This document shows positions 35,216 to 44,076 of a DNA stretch of 64,000 bases, one piece after another. Under the pieces are notes generated by a model. It saw nothing but the letters and a program-made list of their open reading frames with translations, made no database searches and was not told the DNA's origin. The stretch is from Actinacidiphila fildesensis (GTDB lineage: Bacteria > Actinomycetota > Actinomycetes > Streptomycetales > Streptomycetaceae). The stretch lies in assembly GCF_042652185.1 (NCBI RefSeq), contig NZ_JBHSIX010000003.1; one strand, given 5' to 3'. Each line of letters starts with the position of its first letter. The stretch's first letter is position 1. The translations under genes and the position numbers were made by a program.

Positions 35216-36091
35216 GTGAACACAGCGCTGACGTCCCTGCTCGATCTGCTCGATCTGGAGCGGATCGAGCAGGACATCTTCCGCGGCATCAGCAGGTCGG
35301 CGGTCGTGCCACGGGTGTTCGGCGGCCAGGTCGCCGCCCAGGCGCTGGTCGCGGCGGGCCGCACCGTCCCCGAGGACCGGGCCGCGCACTCCCTGCACGC
35401 GTACTTCCTGCGGCCGGGCGACCCCGGCGCGCCGATCGTCTACCAGGTGGACCGGATCCGGGACGGCCGCTCCTTCACCACCCGAAGGGTGGTGGCCGTT
35501 CAGCACGGGCAGCCGATCTTCCATCTGTCGGCGTCCTTCCAGGAGCACGAGGAAGGGCTCGAGCACCAGGAGCCCATGCCGCCGGCGCCGGACCCCGAGT
35601 CGCTGCCCACCGCCGAGGAACTGCTGCCCGCCCACGCGGACAAGTTCCCCGACCCCAAGGTCATCGACCGTCTCCTGGAAGCGCGGGCCGCCGTCGACCT
35701 GCGGTACGCGGAGGACCCGCCGTTCCTGGTCGCCGGGCAGGGCCCGCGCGAACCGCGCTCCCAGGTGTGGTTCCGCACCCGGGGCAAGCTCGCGGACGAC
35801 CCGCTGCTGCACGTCTGCCTGGCCACGTACGTCTCGGACATGACGCTGCTGGACTCGGTGCTCCTCGCCCACGGGCGCGGCGGCTGGGCCGTCGGCGACG
35901 TGGTCGGCGCCAGCCTGGACCACGCCATGTGGTTCCACCGGCCCTTCCGCGCCGACGAATGGCTGCTGTACGACCAGCAGAGCCCGTCGGCGTCCGGCGG
36001 CCGGGGACTGGGCACCGCCCGGATCTACACCCAGGACGGGCGCCTCGTGGTGTCCGTGATCCAGGAGGGCGTGGTCCGCGTCCCGGTCTAG
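35216..36091 (+). CDS. Acyl-CoA thioesterase II (TesB-like)
   Basis: 291 aa, double hot-dog fold. Family features: VFGGQVAAQALVAAGRTV and HSLHAYFLRPGDP in the first half, and YVSDMTLLDSVLLAHG plus LDHAMWFHRPFRADEWLLYDQ in the second, which holds the Asp/Gln/Thr catalytic set of TesB. It hydrolyses acyl-CoAs, perhaps to relieve CoA trapping by the preceding dehydrogenase. The GTG start lies 10 bp after that gene. A MITE-like repeat begins at its stop codon. Confidence 0.92.
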   Translation: MNTALTSLLDLLDLERIEQDIFRGISRSAVVPRVFGGQVAAQALVAAGRTVPEDRAAHSLHAYFLRPGDPGAPIVYQVDRIRDGRSFTTRRVVAVQHGQPIFHLSASFQEHEEGLEHQEPMPPAPDPESLPTAEELLPAHADKFPDPKVIDRLLEARAAVDLRYAEDPPFLVAGQGPREPRSQVWFRTRGKLADDPLLHVCLATYVSDMTLLDSVLLAHGRGGWAVGDVVGASLDHAMWFHRPFRADEWLLYDQQSPSASGGRGLGTARIYTQDGRLVVSVIQEGVVRVPV

Positions 36092-36254
36092 GGCGTGTGT
36101 CGAAAGTAGCGCTGTTCGCCCGGAGGGCGTGGCCCACGGCGTCTGGTGCGTGCGCTCGCAAGGCGGAGGGTCGTCCTCGTACTGGTCGTACGTGGACGAG
36201 CCCGACAACGCGGCGAGGGCGCGTGCCAGGCGGGGCTTTCGAAACACGCCCTAG
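36088..36254. mobile_element. MITE-like element with 19-bp terminal inverted repeats
   Basis: Ends CTAGGGCGTGTGTCGAAAG (36088-36106) and its complement at 36236-36254, with one mismatch. The length is 167 bp. No coding capacity, and the interior is full of short inverted repeats (for example around GTACTGGTCGTAC). I recall similar short palindromic elements with GGGCGTGTTTCGAAAG ends scattered in Streptomyces genomes. It overlaps the thioesterase stop codon and fills the gap to the convergent histidine kinase, so it may also act as the terminator for both. Confidence 0.75.
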
Positions 36255-36262
36255 CTGCAGCC

Positions 36263-37441
36263 TTACGCGGCGGGGAGGACGGCCCGCACCAGGAAGCCGC
36301 CGTCGGGTTGCGCGCCCGCGTCGAGGGTGCCGCCCAGCTGGGCGGCACGTTCGCGCAGGCCGGCGAGGCCGTGGCCGCCGGAGGGCAGCAGCGGACCGGG
36401 CCGCTCACCTGGCGGGCCGTTGCGGACGCTGACCAGGAGCCGCCCCCCGGTCAGCCGTACGTCGACTTCCGTCTCCGCGCCCGTCGCGTGCTTGCGCACG
36501 TTGGTCAGCGACTCCTGCACGATCCGGTAGGCGGCGTGCCCGACGGGCGCCGGGCAGCCTCCCGCGTCGACCCGGCCCCGCACCGTGGGGCCCGCCGTCG
36601 CCAGCAGCGCCGGCAACTCGGCCAGTCCGGGTCCGGCCGGCGCCGCCCGGCCCGCCGTGTCCGCCGGGTCCGACGAGCCGGACGCGTTCGTCACGGGAAG
36701 CCGCAGCAGGCCGACCATGCGACGCAGTTCGTCCAGCGCGTCCCGGCTCAGCTCGCGCACCGCTCCGGCCGCGTCGCGGGCCTCCTGGCTCCGCGCGGTG
36801 ACCTCCAGCGCGCCGGACTGCACCGCGATGAGGCTGATGTGGTGCGCGACCGTGTCGTGCATCTCGCGGGCGAGCCGGGCGCGCTCCTGGACGACGGCCT
36901 GCTCGGCGGCGAGCCGCGCTTCGCGTTCCCGGCTCGCGGCCAGCTCGGCGAGCCGGGCCGCCAGCTCCCGCCGGGAGGAGCTGAGCAGCCCGAGGGCCGT
37001 GGGGGCGGTGGCCAGCAGGGCGGAGAGCAGCAGCGCCAGGATCGTGGGCGCCGGCTCCCAGTCGATCGTGCCGAGCCACGGCCAGGGGACGAAGGAGACC
37101 ACGGCCACGGCCGCGGCGCAGCCGCCGATGACCCACATGCGGGGCGTGACACGGGGGCGGGACCTGGTGCTGCCGTTTGCGTCCGGCGCCGTGCGGCCCG
37201 TCCCGCCGGAGGCGACCTGGTAGAGCGCGGCCATCGGCGCCAGCCACACGTACCCGAGCGAGAGCGCGGGCAGTGTCGCCGCGAAGGCGAGCAGCGGAAA
37301 CCGCCGGCGCACCAGGAGAGCGGCCGTCGCGGTGCACGCGACGGCGAGCGAGAGGGAGCCGCCCATCGACCGCGTCGCCCACACCTCGGTCGCGGAGAGG
37401 GCGATCAGGGCGGCATCGAGGACGGCCGGCCGCAGTCTCAC
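36263..37441 (-). CDS. NarL-type sensor histidine kinase
   Basis: 392 aa. Membrane segments in the first ~150 residues (4-5 hydrophobic stretches), a coiled-coil-like Arg/Glu/Ala segment, then the HisKA_3 box ARLAREMHDTVAHHISLIAV and an ATPase domain ending in GGHGLAGLRERAAQLGGTL. The phospho-acceptor is the His of REMHD. It has no large extracellular sensor, so the signal is probably in the membrane. The GTG start overlaps the stop of the response regulator gene (GTGA). Confidence 0.92.
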   Translation of the reverse strand: MRLRPAVLDAALIALSATEVWATRSMGGSLSLAVACTATAALLVRRRFPLLAFAATLPALSLGYVWLAPMAALYQVASGGTGRTAPDANGSTRSRPRVTPRMWVIGGCAAAVAVVSFVPWPWLGTIDWEPAPTILALLLSALLATAPTALGLLSSSRRELAARLAELAASREREARLAAEQAVVQERARLAREMHDTVAHHISLIAVQSGALEVTARSQEARDAAGAVRELSRDALDELRRMVGLLRLPVTNASGSSDPADTAGRAAPAGPGLAELPALLATAGPTVRGRVDAGGCPAPVGHAAYRIVQESLTNVRKHATGAETEVDVRLTGGRLLVSVRNGPPGERPGPLLPSGGHGLAGLRERAAQLGGTLDAGAQPDGGFLVRAVLPAA

Positions 37442-38115
37442 GTCCGCTCCACGGCCGGGGCGAGTCCCGCGCGGTGGGCGAGCACGGCCGCGGCGACCCG
37501 GTTGGGCGCGTCCAGCTTCCGCAGCACCGCGCGCACATGGTCCTTGACGGTGGCGACCGTGATCCCCAGCCGTGCGGCGATGTCGGAGTTCGGCAGACCC
37601 GCCGCCACGAGGACGAGGACTTCGCGCTCGCGGGTGGTGAGCAGGCCCAGGGCGACGGCGTCCGCACCGCCGGGGTTGTCGAGGCCCGTCCCGGCCCCTG
37701 CCCCGAGGTAGCCGTGCACGACCGTACGGCTGACGGTCGGCGTGAAGACCGTCCCGCCGGAGGCGAGCACCCGCACGGCGTCGATCAGCGTGCCCACGGC
37801 CGTGTCCTTGAGGAGGAAGCCGGTGGCGCCCTCCCGCATCGCGGCACTGATGTACGCGCTGGTGTCGAACGCCGTGAGCATCGCGACGGCGGGCGGCCGC
37901 GGCAGGGCGCGCAGCTCCCGCAGGACCGTGAGCCCGTCCGGTGCCGGCATCACGGCGTCCAGCAGCACGAGGTCGGGTCCGGCCGCCTCGATGGTGGCCA
38001 CCGCGTCCCGGCCGTCGCAGTCGACGACCACCGCGATGTCTCCCGCGGTCTCCAGAATCCGCCGCAGGGCGACCCTGACCAGCGCCTCGTCGTCGACGAT
38101 CGCTACATGGATCAA
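37438..38115 (-). CDS. NarL/LuxR-type response regulator
   Basis: 225 aa from a TTG start. Receiver with D8/D9, phospho-acceptor D53 (LVLLDAVMPAPDG) and Lys in LLKDTA. C-terminal LuxR HTH: LTTREREVLVLVAAGLPNSDIAARLGITVATVKDHV. It is encoded upstream of, and overlapping, its kinase. The target genes are not apparent from the neighbourhood. Confidence 0.92.
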   Translation of the reverse strand: MIHVAIVDDEALVRVALRRILETAGDIAVVVDCDGRDAVATIEAAGPDLVLLDAVMPAPDGLTVLRELRALPRPPAVAMLTAFDTSAYISAAMREGATGFLLKDTAVGTLIDAVRVLASGGTVFTPTVSRTVVHGYLGAGAGTGLDNPGGADAVALGLLTTREREVLVLVAAGLPNSDIAARLGITVATVKDHVRAVLRKLDAPNRVAAAVLAHRAGLAPAVERT

Positions 38116-38219
38116 CTTGCGCCTGCCTTCTGAAGCCCCTCTGCGATCGTAACCAGAGACTCCGGATCCGCAGAGTCCGGATCCGCTGCGCGGAGGTAGG
38201 CCGCGTGCCCGCGCCGGGC

Positions 38220-39011
38220 TCAGATCCGTGCTTCGAGGCCTGCGGCGGCCAGCAGGTAGGCGGTGAGCGGGTCGTACAGGTGGGGCGGCACGTTGTCGTC
38301 CAGGGGGACCGTCACCGTCAGGTCGCCCTCGGCCTCACCGACGAACAGCGCGGGATCGTTGCAGTCCGCGAACCCGACCGTGTCGATGCCCTGGCTGCCT
38401 GCGAAGCCCGCCCACCCGTGGTCGGCGACGACGAGATCGGGCTCCTGGCCCTCGTGCTCCATGGCGTCCAGCACCTCCCGCATGGGGTCGGGGGAGTGGG
38501 TGTGCATGAGGTTTCCGCCGCGGTGCAGGACGGACACGCCACCGATGTGCCGGATCTCGCCGTTGTCGGCGTACAGCCGGTCCGCGGGCAGCAGGATCTC
38601 GCAGCCCGCGTCGCGCAGCGCGGCGGCGAGCGCCTGGTGGACGGCGAACATGCCGGCCGGGTGACCGGTGGCGAACAGCACGCGGGCCCGGGATTCCGCC
38701 GCCTTGCGCAGCTCGACGGCCATCCGGTCCAGCGCGTCGATCGTCAGTTCCGCGTCGATGGTGTCCTGGCCCCTGCGGTGCTTCGGGTTGGCGACGACCC
38801 CGCAGCGTTCCACCATCAGCTCCAGCACGGCCCGCGGATCCGTCCAGCGCTCGCCGAGTTCCAGGCCCAACCAGTAGTAGCGGTTCCCCTCGGCGAGCTC
38901 ACGGTAGTGATCCAGGTTGTTCTCGCGGCTCGTGGCCACGTCACCCGCGATGCGGGTGCGTATGAGGTGCTCGGCGAGGGACTGGCGGGACGGCGTCGTG
39001 TCATGGGGCAT
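38220..39011 (-). CDS. Conserved phosphatase-like protein
   Basis: 263 aa, cytoplasmic. It contains DAELTIDALDRMAVELRK, then a Rossmann-like ARVLFATGHPAG, then ADNGEIRHIGGVSVLHRGGN and LVVADHGWAGFAGSQGID with many His/Asp residues that could bind a metal. Proteins like this are annotated as phosphatases in actinobacteria; I cannot verify the activity. ATG 39011 is preferred, with ATG 39020 and 39038 in frame upstream. It stands alone between the NarL-type pair and the PucR gene. Confidence 0.65.
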   Translation of the reverse strand: MPHDTTPSRQSLAEHLIRTRIAGDVATSRENNLDHYRELAEGNRYYWLGLELGERWTDPRAVLELMVERCGVVANPKHRRGQDTIDAELTIDALDRMAVELRKAAESRARVLFATGHPAGMFAVHQALAAALRDAGCEILLPADRLYADNGEIRHIGGVSVLHRGGNLMHTHSPDPMREVLDAMEHEGQEPDLVVADHGWAGFAGSQGIDTVGFADCNDPALFVGEAEGDLTVTVPLDDNVPPHLYDPLTAYLLAAAGLEARI

Positions 39012-39225
39012 GTGTCTCATTGTCGCGCCTGGCCGCACGGGCGTAGGGGGCGAGGGTGATCGACACCGATGTGTGACCCTCGGAGGGATCCTGGACCGGC
39101 TTTCCGCCGGCTGTCGACGACGCTCCTCCGGGCACCGGTTCCAGCCTCGGCACGGGCCCGGCCGTGTGTCGGTCCCGGCGTGGGCCCGATGCCGCTGACA
39201 GCGTCGCCGCCGACGTCGTCGCTGC

Positions 39226-40875
39226 TCAGAGCCAGCGCAGGGCGAACCAGAGGTCCATGCGGGTATCGGGGTCGTCCAGGTCCGCGTCGAGCAGCGCGGC
39301 GGTCCGCGCGATGCGCTGCCGGACCGTGTTGCGATGCACTTCCAGTGCCACGGCGCTGCGGTCCCAGCTGCCGTGCAGCGCCAGCCAGGCGCGCAGGGTC
39401 TCCACGAGGGCGGGGGAGTCCAGTAGCGGTTCCAGCAGGGCGCGGGCCTGGGCGCGCGCCTCCTCGGGCGCCACGAGCGCCGTCATGCCCGCGCCGCCGC
39501 CGCGGTGCCGGGCCAGCTCGGAGCGGTTCGCGACGGCCCGGCGCAGCGCACCCGCCGCCTGGGCGTCGGCGGCGGCGAGTTCCGCCGTGGACGCCGGGGC
39601 GCTGACCCCGAGCGTCCAGCCCGGCTGCGCGGAGATCCGGCGGTCGGCGGGCAGCAGGGCCCGGACGGCGGCGACCCCGTCCGCGTCGACCAGCGCGGTG
39701 CCGAGCGCGGCCGCCAGAGCGGCGGCGGCCAGCGGTGCCGCCTCGCCGCGGGTGGGGCCGGAGCCGCGGTGGTGCCCGTGCACCACGATCCAGCGCGGCC
39801 CGGTCGCCGCGACGGCTTCCGCCTCGCCGCCGGTCTCGGCGGCAGGCCGGGTGGGAGCGGTCAGCAGGGGCGCGACGTCCTCGGGGCGCGCGCCGAGCAG
39901 CAGCCGCACCAGGGCGGCGGAGCGGTCGGTGTCGGCCGTGCCCTGGTAAGGGCCGGTGAGCAACGAGAGCAGCACGGTGGCGACCCCGGTGAGCGCGTTG
40001 TCGGCCGGATCGCGCCGCCCCGCCGCGACCGCCAGCACCAGGCCCTCGCCGGGAGCGCTCCCGGCCAGCGCGTAGGCCGCCAGATGCGCGCCGGCGACGG
40101 TGTCGGTGGCCGAGGACGGAGCCTGGACGGTCTGCGCCCGGTCGCCCGGCAGCGGCCTGACCACCTGCGCCAGCCGGCCGAGCGCCGTGCGGACCGGCGG
40201 CCCGGGGCGGGTGCCCGCCCCGTACAGCTCCCCGCCGCCGGGGCCGAGGAGGGCCGCCCAGCCGCCCAGATGGTGGGCGAGCTGACGCAGCACGGCGGGC
40301 ACCGGCTCGGGGCGGGCGGCGGCGGAGGCCAGGGACTGCTGGGCCTCGGTGACCCGGCGCAGCTCGCGATGGCGGGCCTCGGCCATCGCCTGCCAGACAG
40401 CCCGGGCGACCGCGGTGAACGGGGTTTGCGGCGGAACCTCCACCAAAGGCAGGCCGTACCGGTCGCACGCCTCCACGAGGGCGCGGGGCGTCTCCTCGTA
40501 GACGGGTGCGAGCCCGAAGCCGAGCGCCGCGGCACCTGCCTCCACGGCGCGTGCCACGTAGTGGTCGAGATAGGCGTCGTCGACACCGCCACCGGCCTGG
40601 TCGACGCCGAGGTCATCGGTGGGGCCGCCGTCGGCGTCGGCCGGGCGCGTTTCCCGTCGCCTCGTGGTGTCGCCCGCCGATGGGAAGTGCACCCCGGCGG
40701 TCAGCAGCAGCTCGCCGCCCAGCAGATACGGAACCGGGTCTTCCATCTCACTGGTGTGCACCCAGTGGACGGGGATGTCCTCGCGCGGACCCGCGACCTG
40801 CCGAAGTCCCAGGTCCGCGCGGGCCAGCAGATCGGCGAGCGGTACTGGGGGAGTGGGCGGCGCCAGACTCGGCAT
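39226..40875 (-). CDS. PucR-family transcriptional regulator
   Basis: ~549 aa. N-terminal PucR ligand domain (LADLLARADLGLRQVAG, GELLLTAGVHFP), a long middle region, and the C-terminal HTH_30 with SWDRSAVALEVHRNTVRQRI, the signature of this family. PucR-type regulators control purine, amine and amino-acid catabolism. It is divergent from a unit with a symporter remnant, a ureohydrolase and a TPP enzyme, which it probably regulates. ATG 40875 is taken; ATG 40932 would add 19 residues. Confidence 0.88.
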   Translation of the reverse strand: MPSLAPPTPPVPLADLLARADLGLRQVAGPREDIPVHWVHTSEMEDPVPYLLGGELLLTAGVHFPSAGDTTRRRETRPADADGGPTDDLGVDQAGGGVDDAYLDHYVARAVEAGAAALGFGLAPVYEETPRALVEACDRYGLPLVEVPPQTPFTAVARAVWQAMAEARHRELRRVTEAQQSLASAAARPEPVPAVLRQLAHHLGGWAALLGPGGGELYGAGTRPGPPVRTALGRLAQVVRPLPGDRAQTVQAPSSATDTVAGAHLAAYALAGSAPGEGLVLAVAAGRRDPADNALTGVATVLLSLLTGPYQGTADTDRSAALVRLLLGARPEDVAPLLTAPTRPAAETGGEAEAVAATGPRWIVVHGHHRGSGPTRGEAAPLAAAALAAALGTALVDADGVAAVRALLPADRRISAQPGWTLGVSAPASTAELAAADAQAAGALRRAVANRSELARHRGGGAGMTALVAPEEARAQARALLEPLLDSPALVETLRAWLALHGSWDRSAVALEVHRNTVRQRIARTAALLDADLDDPDTRMDLWFALRWL

Positions 40876-41002
40876 GTGCGGTCCATCCACTGGAGTGACG
40901 TCGAATGGAGGAAACGTACACTTCAGCGACATCTTTCAGCCACCTAGGGTCATCCCCGGAATCGCCCGCATTCAGTGAAGCGCTTCGGACGGAGGAGAGC
41001 CC

Positions 41003-41167
41003 ATGGCTGTCGACTACGGCCTGCTGGCCTCGCTCGCCACGTACGCCGTGGTGAGCCTGGCCACGAAGCCGACCGACGCGGCCGTCCTGGCGGCCTGGCG
41101 CGAGCGGCTCGCGGGCCGCGGCGCCACCGTCCCGGCCGTCGCGGAACCGGTGCCCGCACAGGGCTGA
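41003..41167 (+). pseudogene. 54-codon remnant of a sodium:solute symporter
   Basis: ATG 41003 has a good GGAGGAG ribosome-binding site. The peptide begins MAVDY, which resembles the N-terminus of SSS-family symporters, then continues GLLASLATYAVVSLATKPTD and AAVLAAWRERLAGRG, which resembles their extreme C-terminus. The ~450 residues of transmembrane core are missing. The simplest reading is an in-frame internal deletion of a symporter lying between the PucR regulator and the ureohydrolase. A genuine one-helix small protein is the alternative. No second copy is in the window. Confidence 0.6.
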
Positions 41168-41308
41168 ACCGGTCCCGGCACAGGGTCGTCCCGGTCCCCG
41201 GACCGGGCCGAACCGAAGTTATCCACAGCCCCGGCCCGCTTGTCAGCGAGCCGGGGGACACTCGAATCACACCGAAGCACCACGAGTAACGCGAAAGAAG
41301 GCACCCCG

Positions 41309-42280
41309 ATGAGCAGCAACGAACCGCGTGGACCGATCGACTCGTCCCGCATCCCGCGGTACGCCGGCCCCGCCACGTTCGCCCGGCTGCCCCGGCTGGA
41401 CGAGGTCGGCACCGCGGACGTCGCCGTGGTCGGTGTGCCGTTCGACAGCGGGGTCTCGTACCGTCCCGGCGCCCGCTTCGGCGGCAACGCCATCCGTGAG
41501 GCCTCCCGGCTGCTGCGCCCGTACAACCCGGCGCAGGACGCCTCGCCGTTCGCGCTCGCCCAGGTCGCGGACGCGGGCGACATCGCCGCCAACCCGTTCA
41601 ACATCAACGAGGCCGTCGAAACCATCCAGGCCGCCGCCGACGATCTGCTCGACACCGGCGCCCGCCTGATGACCCTCGGTGGCGACCACACCATCGCGCT
41701 GCCGCTGCTGCGCTCGGTCGCCCGCAAGCACGGGCCTGTCGCCCTGCTCCACTTCGACGCGCACCTGGACACGTGGGACACGTACTTCGGCGCCGAGTAC
41801 ACCCACGGCACCCCGTTCCGCCGCGCCGTCGAGGAGGGCATCCTCGACACCGAGGCGCTCTCCCACGTCGGCACCCGCGGCCCGCTGTACGGCAAGAAGG
41901 ACCTGGACGACGACGAGAAGATGGGCTTCGGCATCGTCACCTCGGCGGACGTCATGCGCCGCGGTGTCGACGAGGTCGCGCAGCAGCTGCGCGAGCGCAT
42001 CGGCGACCGGCCGCTGTACATCTCCATCGACATCGACGTCCTGGACCCGGCGCACGCCCCGGGCACCGGCACCCCGGAGGCCGGCGGCCTCACCTCCCGT
42101 GAACTGCTGGAGATCATCCGCGGGCTCTCCTCCTGCCACCTGGTCTCCGCCGACGTGGTCGAGGTCGCCCCCGCGTACGACCACGCGGAGATCACCTCCG
42201 TCGCGGCCTCCCACACGGCGTACGAGCTGACCACGATCATGTCCCGGCAGATCTCCGCGGCCCGCCAGAGCGCCAAGTGA
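41309..42280 (+). CDS. speB: Agmatinase/guanidino-acid ureohydrolase
   Basis: 323 aa. Binuclear-manganese ureohydrolase motifs are all present: TLGGDHTIALP, HFDAHLDTWD and SIDIDVLDPAHAPGTGTPE. It hydrolyses the guanidino group of agmatine, guanidinobutyrate or a similar compound to urea plus an amine. The next gene is a TPP-dependent decarboxylase-like enzyme overlapping by 4 nt; this resembles the pairing of 2-ketoarginine decarboxylase and guanidinobutyrase in Pseudomonas, so guanidinobutyrase activity is a real alternative to agmatinase. AAAGAAGG precedes ATG 41309. Confidence 0.88.
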   Translation: MSSNEPRGPIDSSRIPRYAGPATFARLPRLDEVGTADVAVVGVPFDSGVSYRPGARFGGNAIREASRLLRPYNPAQDASPFALAQVADAGDIAANPFNINEAVETIQAAADDLLDTGARLMTLGGDHTIALPLLRSVARKHGPVALLHFDAHLDTWDTYFGAEYTHGTPFRRAVEEGILDTEALSHVGTRGPLYGKKDLDDDEKMGFGIVTSADVMRRGVDEVAQQLRERIGDRPLYISIDIDVLDPAHAPGTGTPEAGGLTSRELLEIIRGLSSCHLVSADVVEVAPAYDHAEITSVAASHTAYELTTIMSRQISAARQSAK

Positions 42281-43902
42281 CGGCCCGCAACGGCGGCGAC
42301 CTCGTCGTCGAATCCCTGGCCGCGCTCGGCGCGACCACGGTCTTCGGGCTGCCCGGGCAGCACGCCCTCGGCACCTTCGACGCGCTGCGCCGCTCGACGC
42401 TCAGCTACGTGGGGCTGCGCGTCGAGAACAACGCGGGCTTCGCCGCCGACGCGTACGCCCGGGTCACCGGCGGCGTCGCCCCACTGCTGGTCTCCACCGG
42501 CCCCGGCGCGCTGATGACGCTCGCCGCGCTCCAGGAGTCCGCCGCCGCCTCCGCGCCCGTGCTGGCCATCAGCAGCCAGGTCCCGACCGCCGGACTCGGC
42601 GGCGGACGCCACGGGTACCTGCATGAACTGCGCGACCAGAAGGCGTCGTTCCGCTACGTGGTCAAGTCCGTGCACACGGTCCGCACCGCCTCGCAGATCC
42701 CCTCGGCGCTCGCCGAGGCCTGGGAGTCCGCGCTCACCGCGCCGTACGGACCGGTGTGGGTGGAGATCCCGCAGGACGTGCTGCTCGCCGGCACCGGCGT
42801 CCCGCTCGTCACCGCGCTGCGTGCGGTGCCCCGCCCGCTGGAGCCGCGCGCCGAACTGATCACCGAGGCGGCCCGGCTGCTGTCCGGGGCACAGCGGCCG
42901 GCCATCCTGGCCGGCGGCGGCGTCGTACGGTCCGGCGCGGCCGGGGAGCTTCTCGCGCTGGCCGAGCAGCTCGACGCCCCGGTCGCCTCGACGTTCGGCG
43001 GCAAGGGCGCGTTCCCCTGGGAGCACCCGCTGTCGCTGCAGTCCTGGATCGAGGACCGGCACACCACCGACTTCCTCGAAGCTGCCGACGTGCTGCTCGT
43101 CGTCGGCTCCGGCCTCGGCGAACTCTCCTCGAACTATCACACGTTCCGCCCCCGCGGCCGGGTGATCCAGATCGAGGCGGACCTCGGGAAGCTGGAGTCC
43201 AACCACCCGGCCCTCGGCATTCACGGCGACGCCCGGCTCTCGCTGGCCGCCCTGTGCGACCTGACGGTGCCGCGCCCGGACGAGGAGGCCGCCAAGGCCG
43301 TCGCCGAAGTCCTGGCGCTCGTCGGTGACCGGATCGCCGGCCAGGACCTGGGCCTGGAGCAGCAGTTGCTGGCCGCGGTCCGCGACGCCCTGCCCGACAC
43401 CTCGCCCAGCTGCTGGGACATGACGATCCTCGGTTACTGGGCCTGGTCCGCCTTCGACGCCCGGCACCCGAACACCATGCACTCGGCGCAGGGTGCCGGC
43501 GGCCTCGGCTACGGCTTTCCCGCCGCCCTCGGCGCGGCCGCCGCCGATCCCACGCGGCCGGTCCTGGCCGTCTCGGGGGACGGCGGAGCCATGTACTCCA
43601 TCGCCGAGCTGGCCACCGCGCGGCAGTACGGCCTGCCCGTCACCTGGCTCATCGTGGACGACGGCGGTTACGGCATCCTGCGCGAGTACATGACCGACGC
43701 CTTCGGCCAGGCCACCGCCACCGAGCTGGCCCGCCCGGACTTCGTCGCCCTCGCCGAGTCCTTCGGGGTCCCGGCCACCGCCACCACGCCCGACACCCTC
43801 CGCGACGACCTCGCGGCGGCGCTGGCCACCCCGGGCCCCTCCGTCGTCGTCCTCCCGGCGCACCTGCGGATGTTCGCCCCCACCCATCTCATAGGGAGCT
43901 GA
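42277..43902 (+). CDS. Thiamine-pyrophosphate-dependent enzyme (acetolactate synthase/decarboxylase family)
   Basis: 541 aa from GTG 42277, overlapping the ureohydrolase stop (GTGA). N-terminal PYR domain with catalytic Glu in VGLRVENNAGFAADAYARV, a middle FAD/DHS-like domain (AILAGGGVVRSGA), and a C-terminal PP domain with the GDGGAMYSIAELATARQYGLPV TPP motif, split here by my reading as GDGGAMYS then IAELATARQ. Family members make acetolactate or decarboxylate 2-keto acids. Coupling to a ureohydrolase suggests a 2-ketoarginine-type decarboxylase. A short hairpin follows. Confidence 0.85.
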   Translation: MTARNGGDLVVESLAALGATTVFGLPGQHALGTFDALRRSTLSYVGLRVENNAGFAADAYARVTGGVAPLLVSTGPGALMTLAALQESAAASAPVLAISSQVPTAGLGGGRHGYLHELRDQKASFRYVVKSVHTVRTASQIPSALAEAWESALTAPYGPVWVEIPQDVLLAGTGVPLVTALRAVPRPLEPRAELITEAARLLSGAQRPAILAGGGVVRSGAAGELLALAEQLDAPVASTFGGKGAFPWEHPLSLQSWIEDRHTTDFLEAADVLLVVGSGLGELSSNYHTFRPRGRVIQIEADLGKLESNHPALGIHGDARLSLAALCDLTVPRPDEEAAKAVAEVLALVGDRIAGQDLGLEQQLLAAVRDALPDTSPSCWDMTILGYWAWSAFDARHPNTMHSAQGAGGLGYGFPAALGAAAADPTRPVLAVSGDGGAMYSIAELATARQYGLPVTWLIVDDGGYGILREYMTDAFGQATATELARPDFVALAESFGVPATATTPDTLRDDLAAALATPGPSVVVLPAHLRMFAPTHLIGS

Positions 43903-43908
43903 CCGGCC

Positions 43909-43930
43909 GCCCGCTCCGCCGGGAGCGGGC
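43909..43930. terminator. Short GC hairpin after the TPP-enzyme gene
   Basis: A 9-bp stem (43909-43917 with 43922-43930) with a 4-nt loop, starting 7 bp after the stop codon. The remaining ~145 bp to the ABC exporter gene show only its ribosome-binding site. Confidence 0.5.
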
Positions 43931-44076
43931 CGCCCGGCTCCGGCAAGGCTTAGGTCCATCGCCCGAGAGGAGTGAGACCTTGGCCCCTCTTTGGCTGCGG
44001 TTTGTTGCAGCAGGATGAAATTCGCACGCCAGCGCGTTGCAGCGTCGGGTAGTCGTGGATCAGTGGGAGGACCCGG

